A DNA stretch of 19,602 nt from NCBI GenBank assembly GCA_023391725.1, contig JAEWAH010000336.1:1-19602 (forward strand), written 5' to 3'. The notes below the pieces were generated by a model. The model saw only the letters and a program-made list of their open reading frames with translations. It had not been told where the DNA came from and did no database searches. Position numbers and translations under genes: made by a program. Positions 6,642 through 13,873 of this stretch are shown here, piece after piece (position 1 is the first letter of the stretch; every line of letters starts with the position of its first letter). This DNA is from Bacillota bacterium. Lineage in GTDB: Bacteria; Bacillota; Clostridia; Christensenellales; Aristaeellaceae.

Positions 6642-7610
6642 ATGGAGCAGACGACCGTATCCCAGTTTGTTAAGGATATGCGGTTTGAGGGATTTTTGCT
6701 GGTGCGCTCCAGCGAGCAGCGGACGGCCACCAGCGGCAGCCGCTACCTGGACATGAACCTGGCGGACAAGACAGGCGAGATCAACGCCAAGGTATGGGAC
6801 GGCGGCGTCATGCCGCCCAAAGTGGGCACGGCGGTTAAAATACGGGGCATGGTTCTGGAATACAATGGCCGGCTGCAGCTAAGGGTAGACAAGATGCGCC
6901 CTCCCGAAGATCAGGACGAGCTGGACGTATCCCTTTTGGCCCCTTGCGCGCCGGATACCCCGGAGGAAATGCTTAAGCGCCTTGAAGATGTTATCAATAA
7001 CATGTCCCGGGAAACGCTTAAAAAGTTACTAAAAGAAGCCCTTGGCATGGCCGGGGCGGAACTTGTATATTTCCCCGCCGCCCAGCGGCTTCACCACGCC
7101 GAACGCAGCGGACTTCTTCATCACACCACCAGCATGCTGCGTACGGCGGACGCTGTTTTGAGCTGCTATCCATTCCTGGACGGGGACCTGGTGAGGGCCG
7201 GGGTAATCCTTCACGACCTGGCGAAGATCGTGGAAATGGACAGCGACGAGTTTGGGAATGTGTCTGATTATACTGCGGATGGGCTGCTGGTGGGCCATCT
7301 GGTCCGGGGTGTGGCCCAGCTGCACGCGGCGGCTGAAAAAGTGGGCGCGGACGCGGAGCTTACACTTTTATTGGAGCACATGATCCTAAGCCACCACGGG
7401 GAGGCGGAGTATGGCAGCCCCAGAAAGCCCATGTTTCCGGAGGCGGAGGCGCTGCACTGGATCGACGTGCTGGACGCCAGGATGAACGAGATGCAAGGCA
7501 TTATGGACAGGACGCCGGAAGGAAACTTCAGCGAAAAAATATGGTCGCTTGACCGGCGGATGTACCATCCCAGGTATGGCCAATTGGAATCGCAAGGGAG
7601 CGAAGAATAA
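6642..7610 (+). CDS. yhaM: YhaM-type 3'-5' exoribonuclease (OB fold plus HD domain)
   Basis: The product is 322 residues, as in YhaM. Residues 10-90 form an OB-type nucleic-acid-binding domain (FEGFLLVRSS, LADKTGEINAKVWD). Residues 150-300 form an HD phosphohydrolase domain with His160/His161, the HD pair His191-Asp192 and His251/His252, which should bind two metal ions. YhaM trims RNA, and possibly single-stranded DNA, from the 3' end. AAAGGAGG precedes the ATG. The gene is last in the operon with yybS, rplI and dnaB, with a 29-bp gap after dnaB. No terminator is seen; the next promoter starts 8 bp past its stop. Confidence 0.88.
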   Translation: MEQTTVSQFVKDMRFEGFLLVRSSEQRTATSGSRYLDMNLADKTGEINAKVWDGGVMPPKVGTAVKIRGMVLEYNGRLQLRVDKMRPPEDQDELDVSLLAPCAPDTPEEMLKRLEDVINNMSRETLKKLLKEALGMAGAELVYFPAAQRLHHAERSGLLHHTTSMLRTADAVLSCYPFLDGDLVRAGVILHDLAKIVEMDSDEFGNVSDYTADGLLVGHLVRGVAQLHAAAEKVGADAELTLLLEHMILSHHGEAEYGSPRKPMFPEAEALHWIDVLDARMNEMQGIMDRTPEGNFSEKIWSLDRRMYHPRYGQLESQGSEE

Positions 7611-7617
7611 GTGAAGG

Positions 7618-7646
7618 TTGACGCCGCTTTCATCTGCTGGTACAAT
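7618..7646 (+). promoter_or_regulatory. Sigma-A promoter of the lipoprotein gene
   Basis: TTGACG and TACAAT are separated by 17 nt, the same hexamers as the promoter at 3634. Transcription should start near 7653, giving a leader of about 115 nt. The leader contains a hairpin, GCCGCC (7727-7732) with GGCGGC (7744-7749), just before the ribosome site. Confidence 0.8.
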
Positions 7647-7767
7647 GAAAGGGACGTTTTCCAGAAATCGGCATGTTTTTGTATACGGGAATGAATATGC
7701 ATCGTATTTCGTTGTATGTTTGATGCGCCGCCGTATAGCGTAAGGCGGCAACGGATGGAGGAAGCCT

Positions 7768-8568
7768 ATGAGACGTAAATTAAGCCTTGTTTTGCTCATG
7801 TGCGTGCTGCTGGCCGCCTTATCCGGCTGCGCCTCGCCGGAGCTTTTCCAAACAGCTACGCAGGGGCCGATCGGCTATGGCAGGACGACGCCCGCTCCTC
7901 AGGCAGAGGTGCCTGCGGATAATACAGACGAGTATGCAGGCGATCCCATGGCCGAGGAAGGCGCAAGCGATCAGACGGGGGAGGATCTTCCCATTGACGT
8001 TCCCTCCGTGGATGCGTCGTATGCCTTCGCGGGCTCCACGCCCATTCCCTTGGATCCCATTGATATGCCTACCGGCACGCCGCGCCCGAACCTCACCTTT
8101 GAGTACCAGACGTACGAGGCCACCAAGCTGGGCCTAAAATTCGACGGGCCAATCGGCTGGATCGTAGACGATACCCAGAACGATACCTACATCCTCACCG
8201 AGCCGGAGGACCAGCGCAAAGACAATTACACGGCCTTTATCATCATCAAAAAAACGCCGGTCAACCAGCAGTACAACTTGAACGACCTAAAGAAGGAAGT
8301 CAGGGACATGCTGGACACCATCGGCTCCACTAATTTTAAGCCGTTTGAACCCGCCATCGCCTCAGACAGGACGCTGATGGGCCACGACGGCATATATGAC
8401 GACTACGCCGGTACGCTGGTGGATGGCACGCGGGTCCGCGGCCGGGTGCAGGTGACGTGCATCGACAAGGTGCTCTACAGCATCCATATGGCCCACCCTG
8501 CCAACTATAACTCCGATTATTTGAAGAACCACGGCAAGATCAGGGAAACGATGACGCTCACCAAGTAA
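7768..8568 (+). CDS. Secreted lipoprotein of unknown function
   Basis: The product is 266 residues. MRRK followed by a hydrophobic stretch ends in the lipobox LSGC, so lipidation at Cys21 is expected, with the protein on the outer face of the membrane. Residues 25-110 are acidic, proline- and threonine-rich and look like a flexible linker. Residues 111-266 form a compact domain (GLKFDGPIGWIVDD ... RGRVQVTCIDKVLYSIHM) whose pattern recalls the PsbP/Mog1-like fold; that is an impression only. The start at 7768 follows GGAGG at 6 nt. The gene is monocistronic, with its own promoter at 7618 and a strong terminator at 8589. Confidence 0.75.
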   Translation: MRRKLSLVLLMCVLLAALSGCASPELFQTATQGPIGYGRTTPAPQAEVPADNTDEYAGDPMAEEGASDQTGEDLPIDVPSVDASYAFAGSTPIPLDPIDMPTGTPRPNLTFEYQTYEATKLGLKFDGPIGWIVDDTQNDTYILTEPEDQRKDNYTAFIIIKKTPVNQQYNLNDLKKEVRDMLDTIGSTNFKPFEPAIASDRTLMGHDGIYDDYAGTLVDGTRVRGRVQVTCIDKVLYSIHMAHPANYNSDYLKNHGKIRETMTLTK

Positions 8569-8588
8569 ACGTCCAAAGATTCACGAAA

Positions 8589-8614
8589 GGCCGCCCCGAG
8601 GGGCGGCCTTTTTT
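8589..8614 (+). terminator. Intrinsic terminator of the lipoprotein gene
   Basis: GGCCGCCC (8589-8596) pairs with GGGCGGCC (8601-8608) around the loop CGAG. Six T residues follow directly, 20 bp past the stop codon. Confidence 0.95.
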
Positions 8615-8739
8615 CTAATACCATCAAGGAATTTGGATCATGCTCTCTTTACACGGCATATATCTATGAATGGCCCCTTATAGACTTTTCCGCAGAGGGT
8701 CTCACCATCCAACCCCCGCGCTTTCCTTCCCCGCGCGCG

Positions 8740-8768
8740 TTGCGCCGGGATGGAGGCTGTGATACAAT
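8740..8768 (+). promoter_or_regulatory. Sigma-A promoter of the transporter-acyltransferase gene
   Basis: TTGCGC and TACAAT are separated by 17 nt. The predicted start near 8775 leaves a leader of about 28 nt before the ATG at 8803, which excludes the in-frame ATG at 8740. Confidence 0.65.
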
Positions 8769-8802
8769 ACGGGCAGCGATTCATGTCGAAAAAAGGGAGG
8801 CT

Positions 8803-10902
8803 ATGCGTTTGCTTTCCAAGAAGCATATGGCGATCGCCCGCACCCGCAGCGCGATGCTTACCTTGATGTCATTCAGCACGCTGTACGCCTTCATGTATTC
8901 CATGCTTGTTTCCAGGGCGCTTGTATCCATGCCCATCTTCGGCGGTGCGCTGTTTATGAGCGGGCGGGTGACCACGGTCTTTTTTCAGATATTCACGGGG
9001 GCATCCCGCAAGTGCCTGAGCCTTATGGCACGGTGGCTGGGCCCCGCGCTCATGACCATCATGCTGCTTTCAAACTTTCTCCTTTTGATGATCTACCCCA
9101 CCACATTGGCAAACCCGGCGGTATGGATTCTGTTTGCCATCGTACTGGGGATCACCATGCGCGGGATCCTCTGCCGCCGCCTGACGCGCCGGTATGTGAA
9201 CAAGCTGATGAAAAGGCGTCGCTTTTTGCTATTGAGCGCGGTTTGCCACCTTATCCCCGGGTTGGTGGTGGCCATCCTGCTCACCCAAAGCCTGGAAACG
9301 CGCACGGCCTGGCAGATATTTGGCGGTTTCCTGCTCAGCGCGGTGCTGGAGGCCTATTCCCTGTGGAAGGATCGGGATCAGCTTTCGGGCGCACAGACAC
9401 CTGCTCCAGCCGGGGAGGAATCCTATCGCTCCCTGGCACAGCTGCTGCGCGGGATGAATGCGTACAACGTCTATCAGGTGATCCACACGCTGGTGCTGGC
9501 GGCGCTGCAGGTAACGCTGGTCATGGCGTATACGTTTATAGCCTTTTCGGCCCAGGAGATCCTCACCTGCATGCTTTTATCCCTGGTATGCACCCTTTTT
9601 GCCCGGGAGCTGACGGACTGGGCGCTGAATCGCGCCAGCCGCCGCGACCCGGACCCGGCGTACCTTTTGCTGTTGGGGCTGTGCTGCTGGCTGTATGGGC
9701 TGCTGGTATTTTCCCGGCAGCTTTCCGGAGAAATGCAATATGCCAGCGCCTATCTTTCCCTGGCGTTGTGCTCCTGCGGGGCTACCATCAGCGCCACTTG
9801 CCTGGCGGGGATGGAGCGGCATATGCAGGAAGTGGCCCGCTTCGGCGCGGGGGAGGATATGAGCGCCTACCCGCTGCTGCGCCTTTATGGGCAGGAAGCC
9901 GCAGTGCTCACAGGGCAGATGATCGTCCTGGGGTTACTCACGCTCCTGTGTTTTCTGAACGGGTCCGATCTGCCCCGGGATATAGAGAGCCTGAGCAAAA
10001 GCTTCCGCCCGGTGCTGGTGGTGCCGGCGCTTTTGATGGTGCTGGGGGCCATGCTCAGCGTTTTGCGGTTCCCGCTTACAAAGCGGCATCTTCAAAAATT
10101 GCAGCGGTTTTTGCAGTTGCGAACAAGCGGCGAAGAAAACCCGCCGCTGAAGGAGCAACTGGAGACGGTGGTGATCCGCCGTCATCCCCGGCGCTATGGG
10201 GTGAAGCTGCTCATGGCGGTTTTGCGCCCGTTCTACTACCACCGGCTGCTGGGGCGCGAGAACGTCCCCACGGTGGAGGACGGCAGGCTGATCTTCATCT
10301 GCAACCATGGCGAGCTGTACGGCCCGGTTGTCACCAACCTGTACATGCCCTTTTCCTTTAGGCCCTGGACCATCAGCGACATGATGGACAGCCGGGAAAA
10401 CGTGGCGGAATACTGCTACAAATATACCTTCAAACGGCAAAAATGGCTGCCAGAAAGGTTAAAAAAACCCCTGGCACGCCGTCTGGCCCCGCTATGCATC
10501 TGGCTTATGCGCTCCATTGAGAGCATCCCTGTATACCGCCACAAACCCAGGGAACTGATGACAACCTTCCGCCTGTCGGTGGAGGCCATGCAGGCGGAGG
10601 ATAATTTGCTGATCTTTCCGGAGAACCCTGATGCTGATTCGCTACTAAAGCCCGGGTATCTGCGCCGTGGGATCGGTGACTTCTTCAGCGGCTTTGCCAT
10701 GCTGGCGCCCCTTTACTATAACAAGACGGGCAAAAAGGCCGTCTTTGTACCCCTGTATGCCAGCCGGGAAAAGCGCACCATCTCCTTTGGAAAGGGTATC
10801 GAATACCAGCCGGATAACCCGCCCAATGAGGAAAAGGAACGCATCGTCACGGGCTTGCGGGAGACCATGCTTCAAATGGGCCGCGCCCAGGGCGACTTAT
10901 AG
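8803..10902 (+). CDS. Polytopic membrane protein fused to a PlsC-like acyltransferase domain
   Basis: The product is 699 residues. Residues 10-440 hold about ten to twelve hydrophobic segments with basic loops (CRRLTRRYVNKLMKRRR near 114-130), resembling an MFS-type transporter. Residues 465-695 resemble glycerophospholipid acyltransferases: FICNHGELYGP around His502, IPVYRHKP as the substrate motif, and LLIFPENPD (FPEG-like, Pro606). The usual HX4D Asp is replaced by Gly in this window (H-GELY-G). The layout recalls LplT-Aas fusions that move and re-acylate lysophospholipids; that role is inferred. The start at 8803 follows AAGGGAGG at only 2 nt, close but supported by the promoter. The 3' end overlaps azlD by 6 bp, convergently. 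Confidence 0.7.
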   Translation: MRLLSKKHMAIARTRSAMLTLMSFSTLYAFMYSMLVSRALVSMPIFGGALFMSGRVTTVFFQIFTGASRKCLSLMARWLGPALMTIMLLSNFLLLMIYPTTLANPAVWILFAIVLGITMRGILCRRLTRRYVNKLMKRRRFLLLSAVCHLIPGLVVAILLTQSLETRTAWQIFGGFLLSAVLEAYSLWKDRDQLSGAQTPAPAGEESYRSLAQLLRGMNAYNVYQVIHTLVLAALQVTLVMAYTFIAFSAQEILTCMLLSLVCTLFARELTDWALNRASRRDPDPAYLLLLGLCCWLYGLLVFSRQLSGEMQYASAYLSLALCSCGATISATCLAGMERHMQEVARFGAGEDMSAYPLLRLYGQEAAVLTGQMIVLGLLTLLCFLNGSDLPRDIESLSKSFRPVLVVPALLMVLGAMLSVLRFPLTKRHLQKLQRFLQLRTSGEENPPLKEQLETVVIRRHPRRYGVKLLMAVLRPFYYHRLLGRENVPTVEDGRLIFICNHGELYGPVVTNLYMPFSFRPWTISDMMDSRENVAEYCYKYTFKRQKWLPERLKKPLARRLAPLCIWLMRSIESIPVYRHKPRELMTTFRLSVEAMQAEDNLLIFPENPDADSLLKPGYLRRGIGDFFSGFAMLAPLYYNKTGKKAVFVPLYASREKRTISFGKGIEYQPDNPPNEEKERIVTGLRETMLQMGRAQGDL

Positions 10903-11220
10903 CACACGGATCAAACCCATATACAGTACCGTGGCCCCGGCAATGCTCAATATCACATTGCGCCGCCACAAGTGCAGCCCCGCCGCGCAAAGGATCGCGA
11001 TCAACTCCGGCAGCCCGTGGGGCGATTGCGTGATTTTTACATCCTTGAGGCAGTATACAACCAGCATCCCCATCATGGCATGGGGAAGCACACGGCCCAG
11101 GTATTGAATAAATGCCGGGGCTTTTTTGGCGTCCGGAAAAAGCATGAAAGGCGCCGCCCGGGTCAAAAGAGTGGCCAGGGCCATGACCGCCACCATCACC
11201 GCCGCCTGAACACCAGTCAT
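10897..11220 (-). CDS. azlD: AzlD-type branched-chain amino acid transporter subunit
   Basis: The product is 107 residues, the usual AzlD size, with about four hydrophobic segments and the family-like LATLLTRAAPFMLF near the N-terminus. AzlD is the small partner of AzlC in a membrane complex that exports branched-chain or related amino acids. Its ATG overlaps the azlC stop as ATGA, with GGAGG upstream inside azlC, so the two are translated together. The stop codon overlaps the end of the convergent acyltransferase gene, and no terminator is visible there. Confidence 0.88.
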   Translation of the reverse strand: MTGVQAAVMVAVMALATLLTRAAPFMLFPDAKKAPAFIQYLGRVLPHAMMGMLVVYCLKDVKITQSPHGLPELIAILCAAGLHLWRRNVILSIAGATVLYMGLIRVL

Positions 11221-11987
11221 TCCCCCACCTCCCTCTGGAACCAGCCTTGAAGCAGGGCGAACAGGATCAGCATCGCGGCCATGGCCGGGAGCAGGAATTG
11301 ATCCTTTGCAAACAGCAGCAGACAGGCGGCAGATACGCCTACGCCAAGCAAGGCGGGGCCGTGGGCCTTCAAAAACCCCCGGACCTTGCTTTCCTTTTGT
11401 GCGCCCAGCCACTGTTCCACAAAGATCACCACAAAAAGAGCAGTCATGGCAAACTCGATGCCCGAAAAATCAAAGGCAAGCCATTGCCCCAAAAGGCTGC
11501 CCAGCAGGGAGCCTATCACCCAGTAGCATTGGTTCATCAGCGATATCCAAAAGAAGACCTGCCTGTCCTCTGGCGTATTGGGGGGCGGCATCCCGGCAAA
11601 CAGCGCGTAGGTTTCATCGGTCAGAGAAAAGACCAAATAGGGCTTTCGCCAACCCATCCCTTGGAAAGGCCCCAGCATGGAAAGGCCATAGAACAGGTGC
11701 CGGGCGTTGACAAGCAGCGTTATGGCCAGCGCTGTCACCGGAGAAAAGCCTCCGGCCAAAAGGCCCGTGGCCACGAATTGCATGGATCCGGCATAGATGC
11801 ACACGCTCATGAACAGCGCCCATAGGGGCCCATAACCCTTGTCCTTCAAGAGCATGCCAAAAGCGGTACCCAAAAACAGGTACCCTGCCATGACCGGCAG
11901 GGTGTGCGGAAAGGCGGTTTTCAAGGATGCCCATGTAGAAAGGCGAGTGGAGGATGCGCACATAAATAGATGATAGACTCCTTCCAT
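11217..11987 (-). CDS. azlC: AzlC-type branched-chain amino acid exporter subunit
   Basis: The product is up to 256 residues, with about six to eight membrane segments. Family-like features are GYLFLGTAFGMLL (about 36-48), the IYAGSMQFVATGLL segment and LLVNARHLFYGLSM. With AzlD it should form an export permease for branched-chain amino acids or analogues. The start is uncertain. The ATG at 11987 has no ribosome site, and the ATG at 11963 has GAAGGAG, but 14 nt away. Both leave the conserved core intact. No Lrp/AzlB-like regulator is adjacent. Confidence 0.9.
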   Translation of the reverse strand: MEGVYHLFMCASSTRLSTWASLKTAFPHTLPVMAGYLFLGTAFGMLLKDKGYGPLWALFMSVCIYAGSMQFVATGLLAGGFSPVTALAITLLVNARHLFYGLSMLGPFQGMGWRKPYLVFSLTDETYALFAGMPPPNTPEDRQVFFWISLMNQCYWVIGSLLGSLLGQWLAFDFSGIEFAMTALFVVIFVEQWLGAQKESKVRGFLKAHGPALLGVGVSAACLLLFAKDQFLLPAMAAMLILFALLQGWFQREVGE

Positions 11988-12028
11988 GCTGCTGCTGATA
12001 AAGATATGTTACTGGGCTGTATGTGTAT

Positions 12029-12045
12029 GGGCATCGCCCCCTACG
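12029..12045. repeat. 17-bp dispersed repeat GGGCATCGCCCCCTACG
   Basis: The block is identical to 18174-18190. In both places it precedes an AACCACCCC element, at 43 bp here and 3 bp there. At 18164-18185 it is one arm of a perfect 9-bp hairpin; here the other arm is lost. Confidence 0.6.
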
Positions 12046-12088
12046 GATTACTCGCCGCAAATAACAAACATGATGCTACGCGCCTATA

Positions 12089-12200
12089 TCAACCACCCCG
12101 GCACTGCGCGCCACCCCTCCTCTGGAGGGGAATGGAACGGCACCGTCCAGCAAATTCCCCTCCAGAGGTGGGGTGGACCCGAAGGGGACGGGGTGGTTGA
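12089..12200. repeat. 112-bp MITE-like palindromic element (copy B)
   Basis: The ends are perfect 12-bp inverted repeats, TCAACCACCCCG (12089-12100) and CGGGGTGGTTGA (12189-12200). Inside, 12111-12133 pairs with 12154-12176 in 22 of 23 positions, leaving a 20-nt loop. CGCGC occurs on both sides of the element (12080-12084 and 12201-12205), but not at mirror distances, so a target duplication is not proven. There is no transposase or reading frame, so it could only move with help from outside. Related copies are at 3404 and 18194. Confidence 0.75.
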
Positions 12201-12212
12201 CGCGCAGCGCAC

Positions 12213-12263
12213 ACGACAAGATGGCATGGGGGCGGCGCGCCGGGTCGTCTCGCCATAGGCGAG
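12213..12263. repeat. Hairpins in the azlC-M20 gap
   Basis: ACGAC (12213-12217) can pair with GTCGT (12244-12248), and CTCGCC-ATA-GGCGAG (12249-12263) is a perfect hairpin. They lie in the 363-bp gene-free stretch between azlC and the M20 gene. The rest of that gap, from 12264 to 12350, shows only a bulged stem (about 12318-12346) downstream of the M20 stop, without a T-run. Confidence 0.4.
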
Positions 12264-12350
12264 GACAATCACAGGCGAGCGATCATTTATCACCCGCAAT
12301 GTTCTTTGTCATATCCCGTAAGGAGGACTTCATTTCCTCCTCTTACGCCA

Positions 12351-13658
12351 TCACGCCTGCAGCATCTGCTGATAAAACTGAATGCCCAGTTCGAGATTTT
12401 CAAGCGAGATACGCTCATTGAAAGAACGCGGCCCTTCGCCATCGCCTACCCGGAAAGGGGAGAACCTGTAGATGTTCCCGCCCAATTCCTCATAGCACCT
12501 GGCATCGGTGGTGCCGGGATACAAGCAGGGCACAGGCGCCGCCTGGGGGTAAAGAATCTGGATGGCCGTGGCAAGCGCTTCCCAGGCTGGGCCAGTCGCG
12601 GGGGACAAGCCGCTGGGCCGCTCCGCCCCCAATACGGTCAGGCGGATATCCCCCAAAAATCCCACGGTGTCGCGCAGGTGCGCGATCACATCCTCCACCG
12701 TATCCCCGGGCAGGATGCGGCAATGGTAGGTGACCGAAGTTTGCCGTGCGAGCATGCCGCCCACCTCGCTTGCCTTGACATGGACCGGCACGACGGTGGA
12801 ACGGTATTCTGCGTTCTTTAGGATGCTGCTTTCCCACAGGATCCGGAGGAAGAAGCTTGGATGGGTGGCCATGAAGCGCCGGATGGGCGGCAGATGGGCC
12901 GCCTTGGCCTTGAGCATCCACTCCACCGGCTGGCAGAGCCTGGGTTTCATGGGGTGACGGGAAATATTGGCCGCAGCCCACAGCAGCTTTTCAAGGTCCG
13001 TGGGCGGCTTCGCATCATCGGCGTGCCCCCCCTCTCCCACGATGGACAAGGTGATATCCGCGTAGCCCTTTTCTGCCACGCCGATGTATGCAAACCCGCC
13101 TTCCACGGCGCCGCCTCCATCCAGGATGAAGGCCGGTTCCACCCCCTGGGCCTGGAGGATCCTGCACATCTGCTTGGCGCTGGAGCCGCAGATCCCGGCA
13201 TCCTGAGAAAAGGCAAACCATATATCGGTACTGGGCCGCCAGCCGTTTTTCAGCAGGCTCTCCGCGGCCTCGCAAAGGGCGATGAGACGGCCCTTGCCTT
13301 TAAAGGCGCCTCGGCCCCACACAAAACCCTGGCCATCGGCCCCATCAAAGGGTGGATACGTCCACAGGGAAAGCTCTTCTTCCTCCACCGGAGGTACGTC
13401 AAAATGGCCAAGGAACAAAAGCGGCCTGGCTTTTTGCGCCCCCGGGAGCAGTATCAAAAGGGATCCACCCGCCACCACCTGATCATGTGCGGCGGAAAAA
13501 AGCGCGGGGTAGGCAGCGCGAAGCCCTTCCTGCAACGCAAGGAATGGTTTGAGCGCCGCTTCCTCCGGATCTTTCACAGGGATGGTCTTGTGCTCGATGG
13601 CCATCCGCAATACCTGCGCGGCATGAGCGCCATCCACCCTTGGGGTCCACCTTCCCAT
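12351..13658 (-). CDS. M20-family peptidase homologue with a degenerate active site
   Basis: The product is 435 residues with the overall pattern of M20 metallopeptidases of the carboxypeptidase S/PM20D1 kind. The first metal motif, LGHFDVPPVEE (His85, Asp87), is kept. The bridging Asp of GRGxxDxKG is Lys120 (GRGAFKGKG). The catalytic and metal glutamates of DEE are Ala154 and Gly155 (QDAGICG). Asp180 is kept (ILDGGG). The last His of HGxNE is Arg411 (RSFNER). With these losses it is probably not an active peptidase; a binding role is possible. The reading frame is intact with no internal stop, so it is not an obvious pseudogene. The start at 13658 follows GGAGG at 7 nt; an in-frame ATG at 13739 has no ribosome site. 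There is no signal peptide. Confidence 0.8.
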   Translation of the reverse strand: MGRWTPRVDGAHAAQVLRMAIEHKTIPVKDPEEAALKPFLALQEGLRAAYPALFSAAHDQVVAGGSLLILLPGAQKARPLLFLGHFDVPPVEEEELSLWTYPPFDGADGQGFVWGRGAFKGKGRLIALCEAAESLLKNGWRPSTDIWFAFSQDAGICGSSAKQMCRILQAQGVEPAFILDGGGAVEGGFAYIGVAEKGYADITLSIVGEGGHADDAKPPTDLEKLLWAAANISRHPMKPRLCQPVEWMLKAKAAHLPPIRRFMATHPSFFLRILWESSILKNAEYRSTVVPVHVKASEVGGMLARQTSVTYHCRILPGDTVEDVIAHLRDTVGFLGDIRLTVLGAERPSGLSPATGPAWEALATAIQILYPQAAPVPCLYPGTTDARCYEELGGNIYRFSPFRVGDGEGPRSFNERISLENLELGIQFYQQMLQA

Positions 13659-13783
13659 CGCCGCACCTCCGACATAGAATATGGAGTAATTTTCGCCGCC
13701 GGAAAAGGAAGTCCTGTTAAGGCCAAAATTCTTTTTCATTTGTCAAGATGTGAAAAAAATAACTGGCAACAACTTGCGGAACG

Positions 13784-13792
13784 TGTTATAAT
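13784..13792 (+). promoter_or_regulatory. Extended -10 promoter of pfkA
   Basis: TGTTATAAT is a full extended -10 (TGnTATAAT). The -35, at 17 nt, is a poor TGGCAA. The start should lie near 13800, with a leader of about 75 nt. The palindrome AATGATCATT (13790-13799) sits at the expected start and could be an operator. Confidence 0.65.
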
Positions 13793-13873
13793 GATCATTG
13801 GTACCGCCTGCGAAAATATCCAGCGGGACCATGTATGGGACTTATTATTTATCATAGCCGGGAGCGATTCTTA

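Noticed and set aside
9012..10361. 449-codon frame on the plus strand inside the acyltransferase gene
   Set aside because: It is an alternative frame of a GC-rich gene, has glycine-, alanine-, proline- and arginine-rich content, no ribosome site and no family resemblance.
12089..12200. Complete insertion sequence
   Set aside because: Only 112 bp with no transposase frame; at most a non-autonomous element.
12318..12346. Terminator of the M20 gene
   Set aside because: The stem is bulged and no T-run follows on the minus strand.
12351..13658. M20 gene as a pseudogene
   Set aside because: The frame is full length, has a good ribosome site and no internal stop or frameshift; only active-site residues are changed.
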